Below, piece after piece: positions 48,223 through 59,274 of a stretch of DNA of 64,000 nucleotides. The translations under genes and the position numbers were made by a program. Source of the DNA: Notospermus geniculatus (lineage: Eukaryota > Nemertea > Pilidiophora > Heteronemertea > Lineidae); the NCBI GenBank assembly GCA_002633025.1, contig NMRB01000370.1, forward strand, positions 331,930 to 395,929, written 5' to 3'. The number at the start of each line of letters is the position of its first letter. Within the stretch, counting starts at the first letter, position 1. A model generated the notes under the pieces. It searched no databases. It was given only the letters and a program-made list of their open reading frames with translations, and was not told where the DNA came from.

Positions 48223-48360
48223 GATGGCTCGAGGGGTGACATGGAAATCCTGGCCCACAGATATGCTGACGATTTCAAAACCCACTTCCATGATGTGCTT
48301 GAACGGTTGGAGGATCTGCGCAGAAAGAAACTTGGTCTGGAACCTGAGGATACCTATAGT
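48223..48360 (+). CDS. Internal exon A of an unidentified gene
   Basis: This is a 138-bp exon (46 codons, phase 0 at both ends) between TTGTAG| and |GTAAGT. It reads DGSRGDMEILAHRYADDFKT, then HFHDVLERLEDLRRKKLGLE and PEDTYS. Residues 9-40 are strongly charged, and the regular spacing of hydrophobic residues (I, L, Y, F, F, V, L, L, L) fits an amphipathic helix or short coiled coil. Composition, length and splice sites all point to real coding sequence. I do not recognise the family, and no signal peptide or catalytic motif can be judged from a fragment. It probably belongs to a multi-exon intracellular scaffold-type protein, which is inference only. Confidence 0.85.
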
Positions 48361-48420
48361 GTAAGTGGGCCTACCTGACCTCATCACTAGAGAAAGTCGG
48401 GTATATCCTTGCTTTGATAG

Positions 48421-48515
48421 TAGGGTATTGCGACCTACCAGTGGTAGCTGGTGGTAGGATATCGCCACCTACCAGTGGTAGCTGGTGGTAGGATATCACC
48501 ACCTACCACTGGTTG
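48421..48515 (+). repeat. 34-bp tandem repeat in intron
   Basis: Two and a half units carry TAGCTGGTGGTAGGATATCG followed by CCACCTACCAGTGG, inside the 229-bp intron between exons A and B. The words CTACCAGTGGTAG are nearly self-complementary, so the intron can form local hairpins. Confidence 0.85.
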
Positions 48516-48589
48516 CCTGCTCCTTATAACCAGAACCTGTGCCGTTTACCTAAATGTTGTTCATATATCCTGTTTTCTCATATCTGCAG

Positions 48590-48658
48590 AATGGTCGCTA
48601 CTCCAATGACTATGCCAACAGCTGCGGTGAACCCCCACCCCTACCGAAGTCCCACCCA
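48590..48658 (+). CDS. Internal exon B of the same gene
   Basis: This is a 69-bp exon (23 codons, phase 0 at both ends) between CTGCAG| and |GTAAGT, 229 bp after exon A. It reads NGRYSNDYANSCGEPPPLPK, then SHP. The proline cluster PPPLPK contains a PxxP core of the kind bound by SH3 domains. Phase matches exon A, so A and B can be joined in frame. The N/S/Y-rich part looks disordered. Confidence 0.82.
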
Positions 48659-48814
48659 GTAAGTTCACTTCCTTCGTAATCCTGCATGTACCTGCAGCGG
48701 TCAAGCTCTTAAAGTACCTCTCACCTTTACAGAAATTCCATTTTTATTGCAAACCAAGAGACTCATCGTGAGTAGAGAACCATTGTTCAGATGCAATCTA
48801 TAAATTTTAATTGC

Positions 48815-49891
48815 GAAATTGCATGCAATTGCCTCATCCATAAACGTCATTGCAATCAACAGAGATGCTCATCCATAAATGTCAGTGAAATCAACACAGA
48901 TGCTCATTCGCTCGGGACAACCTGCCTCGCTCGGGACAACCTGCCATTAATACAAAAGATGGTTATCACGGTTTCCATTTCTTCAATTGACACTCTATGA
49001 TTAGTGCGTCGATTTCATCCAAGGTCCCCGTACCCTATGCAAATAAATCTACACGGGTCTCATTCATCACGCGTTCCAGCATCTTTCCCGTATCATTATA
49101 GTGACAATTCTCCTCGGATACAGAATCCAATTATTACGATGATGTCACTTGAGTTCAATTTAGAGAAATTTCTGCGTAGATTTGAACCATTTGCTGACAA
49201 GGCTGTCAGAAGATTGGCGAAAACAGATTTAGACCGATGGGTTTTGACTTGGCCAGCCTGTCAACTCTCTCCACCATTCTCTGTTACAAAAATATAAAAA
49301 GACTCGTTACTGAGTCATCCTGTTATTCCTTGATAGATAACTTTTGACAATATTATGGTTTTTATTGGTCCACCTTGCTGCATGTGGACTCCCACTCTTC
49401 AATAATGACCAGACTACTAGAGACACCTAGTTAGAGATCATGGAACTATCTTGGATTGTTCCTGCATTGTCGATGTGGGATAACTTCCCTTTCATCAATG
49501 TAATGCCACTCTGTCTTGTGCATTTTTCACTGCAATTGGCAATAAATCCTTTGTTATTTTCCATATGCAGCCTCAATACAATGGGTGCATCGGAAAATCA
49601 TACCACAACCCAGGCAAGGCCTAGCATCACTCGGAAAATGGCTTGAAAATTTAAAATCACTCGGCAATTCCCTCAAATCTTATAAGAAATCCAGTTTAAC
49701 TGGAGATACTTTTGCTGCAATTGTGTCTGGCCGTGGGATCAGGTGATAAAGCAGACTCAAGTGGGATGAGGAAATTGACAGTCGACAAATCTTGGTAACA
49801 GATAAATTGCACTCAGCGCCAATCAATTTCAATTTAGGTTACAAGTGGTTCAATATTGGCTCTCCAATACATAACTTGAACAAGATATCTA
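48815..49891 (+). repeat. About 1.08-kb duplicated segment, copy 1 (intronic)
   Basis: This starts GAAATTGCATGCAATTGCCT and ends at the N at 49892. The first 600 bp are identical to 49893 onward at an offset of 1078. From about 49420 substitutions and indels appear (for example AACTATCTTGGATTG against AACTAACCTGGATTA). The repeated 97-codon frame (49004, 50082) lies in the identical part. It has no flanking splice signals that I trust. Confidence 0.93.
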
Positions 49892-49892
49892 N
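49892..49892. other. Single-N contig join
   Basis: One N lies at the junction of the two intronic copies. The pattern matches the joins at 14626 and 45813. Confidence 0.88.
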
Positions 49893-50978
49893 GAAATTGC
49901 ATGCAATTGCCTCATCCATAAACGTCATTGCAATCAACAGAGATGCTCATCCATAAATGTCAGTGAAATCAACACAGATGCTCATTCGCTCGGGACAACC
50001 TGCCTCGCTCGGGACAACCTGCCATTAATACAAAAGATGGTTATCACGGTTTCCATTTCTTCAATTGACACTCTATGATTAGTGCGTCGATTTCATCCAA
50101 GGTCCCCGTACCCTATGCAAATAAATCTACACGGGTCTCATTCATCACGCGTTCCAGCATCTTTCCCGTATCATTATAGTGACAATTCTCCTCGGATACA
50201 GAATCCAATTATTACGATGATGTCACTTGAGTTCAATTTAGAGAAATTTCTGCGTAGATTTGAACCATTTGCTGACAAGGCTGTCAGAAGATTGGCGAAA
50301 ACAGATTTAGACCGATGGGTTTTGACTTGGCCAGCCTGTCAACTCTCTCCACCATTCTCTGTTACAAAAATATAAAAAGACTCGTTACTGAGTCATCCTG
50401 TTATTCCTTGATAGATAACTTTTGACAATATTATGGTTTTTATTGGTCCACCTTGCTGCATGTGGACTCCCACTCTTCAGTAATGACCAGACTACTAGAG
50501 ACACCAAGTTAGAGATCATGAAACTAACCTGGATTATTCCTGCATCATTGATGTTGTGGGATATCTTCCCTTTCATCAATGCCACTCTGCCTCAACACAC
50601 TTGTGCATTTTTCACTGCAATTGGCAATAAATCCTTTGTTATTTTCCATCATGCAGCCTCCATACAATGGGTGCATCGGAAAATCATACCACAACCCAGG
50701 CAAGTCCTAGCATCACTCTGAAAATGGCTTGAAAATTTAAAATCACTTGGCAGTTCCTTCTAAATCTTATAAGAGATCGAGTTTAACTGGAGATACTTTT
50801 GCTGCAATTGTGTCTGGCCGTGGGATCAGGTGATAAAGCAGACTCAAGTGGGATGAGGAAATTGACAGTCGACAAATCTTGGTAACAGATAAATTGCACT
50901 CAGCGCCAATCAATTTCAATTTAGGTCACAAGTGGTTCAATATTGGCTCTCCAATACATAACTTGAACAAGATATCTA
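49893..50978 (+). repeat. About 1.09-kb duplicated segment, copy 2 (intronic)
   Basis: This is the second copy of 48815-49891, ending at GATATCTA. It is inside the intron between exons B and C, so the reading frame of the gene is not affected. Confidence 0.93.
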
Positions 50979-51171
50979 TAATTTGATATTTTGTAAAAAG
51001 AATTTAGCTACCAAGAATGTTTTGTTGAGAGCTGAGTGTCAGATACAGAATTATTAGATTCTGACAACTGTACGGCAGGAGGAAACTAGAGTGTCGGAGA
51101 AAACTTCCTTCGTCAAATATCACACGAAGAATAGGTCTAACTGGGGATCGAATCCTAAACCTCAGCAGTGA

Positions 51172-51201
51172 NNNNNNNNNNNNNNNNNNNNNNNNNNNNN
51201 N
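51172..51201. other. Assembly gap of 30 N
   Basis: This is a run of 30 Ns inside the intron between exons B and C. Just before it, 51078-51171 carries a degenerate AGGAGGAAAC..GGGATCGAATCC repeat, which may have caused the break. Confidence 0.98.
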
Positions 51202-51334
51202 TAGGGTAGATTTGTCTGTATTGGGTACATTTTATGAATAAACCTTTACTGTAGTAAAGTTAGGATGGCGAAATGTGCACTTAAAGCAATTTCTTTCCAG
51301 ATTTCTTAATTTTGGTGCTTTCCTACTTTTGCAG

Positions 51335-51375
51335 CCACCCCTGAGTGCATTTGATGGGTCACCAGCTCACCATCG
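51335..51375 (+). CDS. Internal exon C of the same gene
   Basis: This is a 41-bp exon between TTTTGCAG| and |GTAAGT. It enters in phase 0, matching exon B, and leaves after two bases of a codon. It reads PPLSAFDGSPAHH plus CG-, which will be arginine whatever base follows. It continues the proline-rich segment of exon B (..KSHP-PPLSAF..). The polypyrimidine tract TTTCCTACTTTTGCAG is good. The next exon must start in the complementary phase; I could not place it in the remaining 12.6 kb. Confidence 0.75.
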
Positions 51376-52148
51376 GTAAGTTCCATGCCATTTCATCATC
51401 ATTTGAGTAGGGCCAATAGAATAGCATCAGTAGTTCTTGTGTTAGGCAAACCTTATTACTCTGAATTTATTTTGGGAATCTGAGCCGAAGAACTTGCATC
51501 GTCACTCTACCCAGCTTTTGGTTTTACTATAGTCTGTCAAAACTGTACTTTCCAGGAGAAACATTCGTAACTGTCACACCGGCCTATTGCTTCTGATCAC
51601 AGTTTTGTGTTCTACTGGGTTAAGGTTTTAATGAAAATTGCTATAAATTTTAGGCCACTTGAGGATATAGTAGCAGCCATATCTCAGCTTCATGCTGTAT
51701 TGATCGCTACTCCTTTACACAAACCTAATAAACACGTGCAGTGTAATCAACAAGTTGCTGCCTCCTCGAAACAAAATGATCAATGCACACAAGTTTCACC
51801 ACAGTTTTCTAGACTTTCTTCATTTCATTCAGCCTCGATAAGTGTTCACGATTCGAAATTAATTTTATCATGTGGTTTATTATGTTTTTCTGGCGCCTCA
51901 TTTGGTATATACTAAATATATGAAGAACTTGTTGAAATGCAGCGACACAACTCATTGAAACATGAATCAAGTCGAGAGATGCACTCATGTGGTTCATTTA
52001 ATGAAAAATTCTTTAAGTATTGGAAAGTGTGTGTGGATGTCTTGGGAATTCATAATGAAAACTCATTTCAATGCTGTCGTTGGGCCTGTATTGGAACATT
52101 TTTGGCTCCAGACAATGTGACTGAAACTCAACCATCTCATCGGTGTAT
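51376..52148. other. Non-coding, probably intron
   Basis: This follows exon C. Open frames at 51607-51915 and 51937-52416 are long for the window but have no splice context, and the second reads through the minisatellite below. Confidence 0.45.
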
Positions 52149-52340
52149 CCCCATTTTGCCTAGACCCATTTTGAGTACTCCCCATTTCGCCTACAAAAAT
52201 TCCCCATTTTACCTACTACCCCATTTTGCCTACCCCATTCCACCTACCTTTATTTTGCCTACTCCCCATTTTACCTACCTCCCCATTTCACCTACTCCCC
52301 ATTTCACCTACTCTCCATTTCACCTACTCCCTGTTTCGCC
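52149..52340 (+). repeat. 16-bp minisatellite
   Basis: About twelve units of CCCCATTTCACCTACT type, with TTTTGCC and TTTTACC variants, spaced 13-20 bp. The two long frames on the plus strand (51937-52416, 52226-52639) are open because this array lacks stop codons. The peptide HFTYLPISPTPHFTY is repeat translation. Confidence 0.9.
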
Positions 52341-52660
52341 GGATAAACCGTCTCATCTCGACAGATGTTGCAGCCGGTCCAGCAGAATCCGTGGATCGAT
52401 ACCAACTCCCGTGTGAGGAAAGCGGACTGTTCAACGGCATGCACCACATGTTGCTTCCAAACGAGAATGAAGATAACTTATTAGAGGGATCAGAGATATC
52501 TCCAATCTTACTGATATATCCTAGCGTGATATTCCAATTCCGCGCATTGCGGTTTAATCATCATCCGATTCTGCATGCAGAACCACTGATTGATTATCAA
52601 TTCTTCTTATTAGTTCCGACTTGTGGAAGGCTTCAGTGACGAGCACTCCTCTTAACCCTT

Positions 52661-52810
52661 AAGGGCCGTATGCACCAACGACGATTATCTTGAACTCAGG
52701 TTGAGCCACAACTTTTTCCTTGTTCAGGTTTGCCAGGGCATGATGTGACAATGGAAAAGTTGTGGCTCAACCTGAGTTCAAGATAATCGTCGTTGGTGCA
52801 TACGGCCCTT
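52661..52810. mobile_element. Foldback MITE, near-perfect 56-bp arms
   Basis: The left arm starts AAGGGCCGTATGCACCAACG, and the right arm 52753-52810 is its exact reverse complement for about 56 bp, broken only by one extra T in the left arm near the loop. The spacer is about 33 bp. The flanks read CCC-TTAA-GGG on the left and CCC-TTGA-TGG on the right, so a TTAA target duplication (piggyBac-type) with one substitution is possible. That assignment is tentative. It has no coding capacity. The near-perfect arms imply recent insertion. Confidence 0.93.
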
Positions 52811-55779
52811 GATGGTTGGCAAGCTGTCCTTTACCTTCGTCTGCTTTCCTCACACTTTTCAATATCAGTATGCTGAAGGCCATTGGCTCCCTTACCCAAG
52901 CTTTACAGCTTCCTACCTTCCCCTCTTTCACATGTTTTTAATGGAAAATCCATTATAGGTATGTCAGTATTGGAGCTTCTTTTGAAAAGTTATATGATGT
53001 TGTTATACTTACTCAGAAAGCTTTGCCGATAAACACAACTGGTAATGCCTTCCAAAAAAGGAGAATTGGTGTTCTCCAAAGGCTTTGGAAAGAACATTTC
53101 CAAATCAAGTGGACATACTTTATGGTTCCAAGATATTTCTTCCTGGCTTGCATCCCAAGGCAGAAGTCTTATCCAAATGTAGTCAACAGGTGGTCAAGGA
53201 AACGGAAATATGATTTCACCTCACCAGTCTCTAGAGAGAGACTAGATGGACGCATTAGCTAGGCCAGTACTCATGTTTTATGCAACAGATGTGAGAATGG
53301 TCCTAGTCGCCATAATTCATTTTCGTCATTACTTTTGTCTGGTATGCTGTGGGGCATTTGCCTCACCTTCCAAGGCTGTGTGGTCATTCTGGTCAATGGG
53401 AAATGACCCGTCGTGAATGATGGCTAATATGATGGAATCCTTTTGGTGTCCTTTGTGATAGCCCAGTCAAGTTGAGATGATGCTTGATGGGCACCAGTGA
53501 ATGTGGGAAGGATAGCCACAACATTCCGAGATGGCTTCCTAGGGAATGTCATTTCCACAATGTTGCAACCTTCTAGAAATTCACATCAGCTTCCATGTTT
53601 TGAAAATATAACTTTCCTTTACCCAGTCTCTTATAACATGCAGATAAATTATGTCACCGTCCTAGCTTTTGTAGTTTTGGTATTGCAGTTATGGTCGACA
53701 TTGATGGAAGAGCTGCTTCGATTTTATATATTGCATCACCTGCCTTTAAGCAGAATATGTCATCATAAGTATGCTACAGCTGTGTAAAATGTCATTCAAA
53801 TGATGTTGGCGTCTGCAACACCTTTCCTTTTACCATCTGCAATCATCTAAGCTTTGCTTACACATGGTATGGTAGTTACAGCAGACTTTGGTAGGAGCTG
53901 TTAATTGCGCCACCTGCTTGAAGTGGAATACGTCTCGAAAGTCACAGCATTCGCATTGAGAGAAATGAGAAAACTCGTTTGGGCAATTACCTTTCCTTTA
54001 CCATAGACATCTATATGGTCATCAACCTTGCTCACACACGGTTCGGTACAAAACACATTTGCTGTCCTGGTTGGAACATCTCCTTGATTTATTATAGTCA
54101 TTATAGGAAGACACAGCCATTTCAAAGATAGATCAAGTATAAATACTGGCATTAGCCTAAGGAAACACAAATTAATTATACACTTAGTGGATGCTTTGTT
54201 AGAAAGTCACCTAAGGAGCTTTTCTTATGATAGATGAGTGGAATTAGCAGGATGGTGGACATCTTTGAGTGATTAGTGATGACTTATGCAAGGGTTCTTA
54301 TTGGTACTGGTGTCTGGTTGTCAAAATGTGTCCAAGAGTATCTGCCGAATTTGTCATGCTACAGAAACTTGACATTTTCTTGAATTTCTGTTAACCAGAT
54401 GAGATGACGGCGAGATTGCAAGCGATCTGATCACCACCAATCTTCTCGCCAGCTGCCGTACACAATGCGATATTGGTTTGATATTGTTTGATATTAGTTG
54501 CTCATTGCTGACAAGAGGAATCCATGAATTGTTAGCCACGCACACCTCTGGCGTCAACAGCCGTTTTGCTCAGGATGTGATCAGATTGCTTGCGACATCG
54601 TGCTCACCTCGCCTGGTCTGCTGCCCGCTTGAGCCCCACCAATAGCCATATATATAGTGTCCTTGACTCTCTCCAACAGAGAGATCTTCACCTGAGATTA
54701 TCATTGCCGTTTGAAATTTTGATGCTTCTGAAGATGATTGCATTCCTTAGCGGTTGTATTGCTGTCTCTCGCAGTTCCTTTTGTGAACCCAAAGTTGAAA
54801 GGAAGAGGATATTCACACCAAACACACCCAGACCTATTTATGGCTGTGCTTTCTTCCAAGGGCATTGACATTTTCTTCAATAAGCGTCACGTCTAAAAAG
54901 TCTTTCGTTTGAGGAAAGGATTCCCCTTCGTCATATTCAGGCCTTTCTGAGGAGATAGCCAAGGTTACCAGACAGTCGTCCATGAACAATAAAGATATCA
55001 TCTCGAGTAATCTGGTATTACCAAAGTTCATCAATCTTCCTCTGTTCTGATTGCGATGTTACATGAATATATCATATTATTCTAGGCATGATTAGGTTTG
55101 GGCGATGAGAGAACGTTGTTATCGGAGATGTTTGTTGTATGGGATTTTTTTCATGCCAGACTTGGCTTGGAAATGATATTCGATCTGCCTAGGTGGAGCT
55201 CAATTATTGCGTTTTGTTGACGACAAAGAATATGATGTCACTCATCTTCCTGGCTTTGTGGTTGTCGTTTTTCAAGTGAGACTTTGAATTTGAATTGAAG
55301 TGATGATGCCTTTTTCCATGACGAAGCTAAAAAAGTCATCCTTCCACTCGTTGATCATAGAAGAATCAAATAATGCCTGTAGCAATGAATGCGTCTGCCA
55401 CTTCCTTGTATGACAAGCTGTTGTCAGGAAAATCACTGCGTTTGTCCTTGAAGAGCGCGTGTTCCCAAAGGGCGGTGTGATAAATTAGCAGGGATGGATC
55501 CAAACCTTTAAGCCTGAAGCCATAGCTGTGATTTAATGAAGCTTCTGATTTAAGTTCACTTGTAGCTGTACCAGTGTGTTAGTGGCTGCGCTGCCACAGG
55601 GAAATCAGCACTCAGCCTGCTTATTCAATGCATGTGTGATATTGATTGAAATGCATACCTTTGGTTTTACAACTTAGCATCTTCCTTTATACAGCACGGC
55701 ATTGTTAGTTGTGTTGGTACTTTTGATGAATTTGTTTCCATCCTCTTAGAAAATATCCCCCCAACTGCTCGCAGATCAT
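52811..55779. other. Non-coding; loose repeats near 53600-54060
   Basis: CCTTTCCTTTTACCATC/CCTTTCCTTTACCATAG and CTTGCTCACACACGG/TTGCTTACACATGG recur about 170-180 bp apart between 53830 and 54060, a diverged local duplication. No gene is supported. Confidence 0.45.
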
Positions 55780-56170
55780 AACCTTTCTCCTTCCCTTCAC
55801 TTTGTTGGTGCCGCTACAAGGGGTTCACCACCCATGACTTCAAACCAACATCCCGTCCCCAGAACCACACTCAGGTCACAAGTTCTTTTCCTTCACCCTC
55901 ACTTAAGTTGGTGGTGTTGAGGGGTTCGCCTTCTTTGCTGATGTCCACAGAACCTCAGCCCGCCAAGATCATGAATCTCTTTTCTTCAATGGTGCTGTTG
56001 AGGGGTTCACCATCCATGACCTTTACCGATGTCCCCAGAACCACACTCAGATCATAGATTCTTTTTCCTTGCCCTTTCCTGTGTTGGTACTTTTGAGGTG
56101 CTCACCTTCCACGACCTGTTAACCAATGTCCCCAGAAGCTTCTTACCGCACTCTGACCACGAATCTTTTT
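55780..56170 (+). repeat. About 83-107-bp minisatellite, four to five units
   Basis: AGATCATGAATC/TTCTTTTTCCTTG blocks and GAGGGGTTCACC/GATGTCCCCAGAACC blocks recur near 55781, 55873, 55966, 56049 and 56156. The 144-codon frame at 56029-56463 begins in it and is not regarded as a gene. Confidence 0.82.
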
Positions 56171-58045
56171 TCTTTACCCCCACTTCAGCAAAGTCACCCC
56201 ATGTTACTTTCATCCCTATGATCAGCAAAACCCAATTCAGCTCACATCCTCGGACCGGAAAAGTAATCTTTTTCTCCACATTCCCCATTCAATCTGAGCA
56301 GTCAGAAGCCCCGACTGTTTGTTGCTGGGCATTAAGATTCATGTCACATTCGTGGGTTGCCACCTTTATGAAACTTGCATTAGCCTATCAGGAGGGCTTC
56401 ACATCCTCTCCATATTTTATCAGCCGCGGAGCGTCTCGATCATCAGGTCGCTACGATCGCTAGGGATAAATGAAGAGCTCCGCTCGATGGCCCTTCATTC
56501 AGTTTGCTCATCAGAAAATCTCGTTTGGGTTTTGCCTTGTATCAATCATGGGACCTCATGATGGATGGCCACTTGTTATAGGTCATCCTATGTAGCATTC
56601 TGTCAAGATGCGTGTTCAGATTTGACATCATTTCAGAAGTAGCCAGAGCTGCAGATAACTTCCTCCTTGGATGCTGACCTTGAGTCTCAAGAATTACCTA
56701 TTTGCGGAGGTCTTTGGGTTGATTTCTGCTTGGATGGTGACGGTTCATTGCTTTTCTATTGCTGTTTTGGAAAGTTCAAAACCCCTTTTAGAGTGGCCTT
56801 GGGACACACTAAGAAACTTGGAAAGAACTTTTCCAGTGACATCAGGTCAAGTTGTTCCTTGGCATAGCTCCTCAAATAATGTTTCTTTCCACCTGAGTAC
56901 AAAGCTTTACTGATAAAGCATTCTACTACAACTTTCGCTCACATGGTTGGAAAATCTGCCTTTCAAATATAGAGAATCCATTCGTGTATCACAGTAGCTG
57001 CACACCGACTTGGGTCACCCTGCTATTGATTTTCCCCTGACATCCTAATGGTTCTGACAGTTGGCTACCAGAGCGAGGAATCAACAAACGTGAGCAGAAT
57101 ACATCATTATCATAGACTTCCTACTCGGTCATTACTGAACTTCCCATGTCAAACACCAAGTGGGTGAAGAACAAGGAATTAAGTGAGGTTTGAAGTATTG
57201 GCCAACTTCTTATGGCGTGAACGACAGTCAACAGTAGCTTCATTAGAAACATTTGGGAAGTGCAGTCCACACCAGCACCTGCGGTACGACGGGTGGCACT
57301 GCAGCATAAGACGTTAAAGACGTTAAAGATGTTAAAATGCGGCAAAACAAAGCAATGACCTCTGGACACAACGTCCTTTACGCTGTGCAACACAGGGCAA
57401 AACAGAGTCTTATGCTTGCTACATATCACGTGGAATAGTTTTGCAGTTCCTGATTGCCTTTGCTTTTCATTTGATCTTTGAGCTGCAAGAGGATTGGCCA
57501 ATATCGATGTTCCATCCTTCCACGGAATGGCCATAATTCTTTACCTTAATGGTAGCATGTCCTATTCCACTATCAGTAACCAGCTGTCATGTTCTTGATG
57601 ACTGATGGATCCTCCATCGAGGGGGACCTTGTCACTGAAACTGAACAAGAAACTGCAGTATTAGTTTTATAATGTGCTGAGATTGGCTCAGTTCAGAACT
57701 TGACCAAGTCGGACCATCCTGTCAAGGGAATCAGCAATAATCAACTGCACTAGAAATCTGCCAAAATGCAAACCAGAACTGGAGATTTCGAAATTTTCAT
57801 CAGCTGACCCTGTCATTTGAAAACTGTCTGGAGGATGGACCCCAACAGCTAACTTCATTCCTCCGCAGTGCAGCATCACAAACGTGATTCAGCTACGAAG
57901 CCGTCTCACTCCCTCGATAGATCATTGACCAAAGTACACACGATGAGTGACCACTCTCCTTAGTTACTGTATCAGCATCGCTGACTATACCGTTCTTGTC
58001 ATACTTCTCCGTGTTCGCCCACCTCTCGTCCACCTCATCAGCTTC
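56171..58045. other. Non-coding, no supported gene
   Basis: The 137-codon minus-strand frame (57121-57534) has no recognised domain. GACGTTAAA is repeated three times at about 57311-57337. Nothing else is seen. Confidence 0.45.
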
Positions 58046-58690
58046 CACACAAATATTTACCAAACTCTTCAACTTAGGTGTTCATGGAAACTGATCAACC
58101 ACTGATCGATGGCCAATCTCCACTGTTGACATTTTGACTCAGTATTGCCTGCTCGGCCATGCAAACGAGTTCTGGGACTCCGCTGGATGTTGCGGTGACT
58201 TTACGTGTAAACCGCAGCCATGTTTGCCAAACTACTTAGTTGAGGTGTGCAAAGAAGGATGATCAGACACTGCTGAATGGCCAATCTGCACTGCTGTTGA
58301 CACTTTTACTCAGATACCCAGTTTGACGGTCAAAAACAGTTGACTTTTTCATCTTCATTTGGGATGCTTCATGAACTGCTCATCAGTTTACTGCCTTTTT
58401 GTTCACAGCATCTTCATTTGGGATGCTTCACGAACTGCTCATCAGTTTACTGCTCTTTTTGTTCACAGCATCGTTGAACAGAATAAAGATGAGTTGAAGC
58501 CATAAACCTTTTCTTTCCTCTTGAAAGAACATAGCAGAATTTGGTCACTGGTCAAATACTGCGGACATAAACTTTTTCCTTTCTCTTCAAAGAACACAAC
58601 AGAATTCTATGGATTGCCAATGGCCAAAGTAATTGAGGCCGTCAACTTCTTCCTTTCTCATGGAAGGACATTGGCCAACAGATAGATGGT
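58046..58690 (+). repeat. Cluster of three small tandem duplications
   Basis: First, TTGCCAAACT..GAATGGCCAATCTGCACTG (about 58220-58312) repeats about 58055-58140 with divergence. Second, a 67-bp unit CATCTTCATTTGGGATGCTT..GTTCACAG is duplicated at about 58340-58475. Third, CATAAACCTTTTCTTTCCTC..AAAGAACA is present three times at about 58500-58670. All are short local duplications. Confidence 0.8.
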
Positions 58691-59274
58691 CAATGGCCAA
58701 AGTATCTCTGAGAGTTCATCCTGGAAATACTACATAAATACCCAATTCATTTATTCCTCTCCAAGCCGAGTGCTGAATTCAGAAGCAACTAAACCATTTT
58801 ATCATGAATTGCCATCCGCATAATTATTATTGGTTGAATTCCTAGAGGACCATGGACATGTCTGCTTCGTACGTCTCCCAATAGGATTCGTCAACTTTGA
58901 TCTGGTAATACCCCAAATGGATTCCGCCGTCCGCCGTAGATGCGCCTCCCTGGCGACTCTGTGATCAAATCACCACGATTCTGAATTCTGAACACATTGA
59001 TTGATGAATCGCTGCTCCATTTATTAATTAAATCTATGAATTAACTCACTGTGTACACAAGGAAGTGTTCCATTTGTGAGTTTAATTATTTTCAAACATG
59101 TTGTCCCAGCGCGATGTGCCGTGTTGACCGGATGAGTCAGGCCGATATCTCTGAGTCTCATGTGGCCGAGTACCTGCCATGATGTGAGCTACATCAGTTT
59201 TGACATGACAGTAACTGATTGCAGAGGAGTGTCCTCTGAAAAAGCATTGGATGCTTCAGTCTAAAACCATGACA
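58691..59274. other. Non-coding, no gene seen
   Basis: This is unique sequence before the satellite. Confidence 0.5.

Noticed and set aside
49004-49297. 97-codon frame duplicated at 50082
   Set aside because: It lies in the intron between exons B and C. It is identical because the segment is duplicated, and it lacks usable splice sites.
51937-52416. 159-codon plus-strand frame with HFTYLPISPTPHF repeats
   Set aside because: It stays open because the 16-bp minisatellite has no stop codons in these frames. A possible acceptor near 52371 that would continue exon C in phase has a poor tract and a weak GTGTGA donor.
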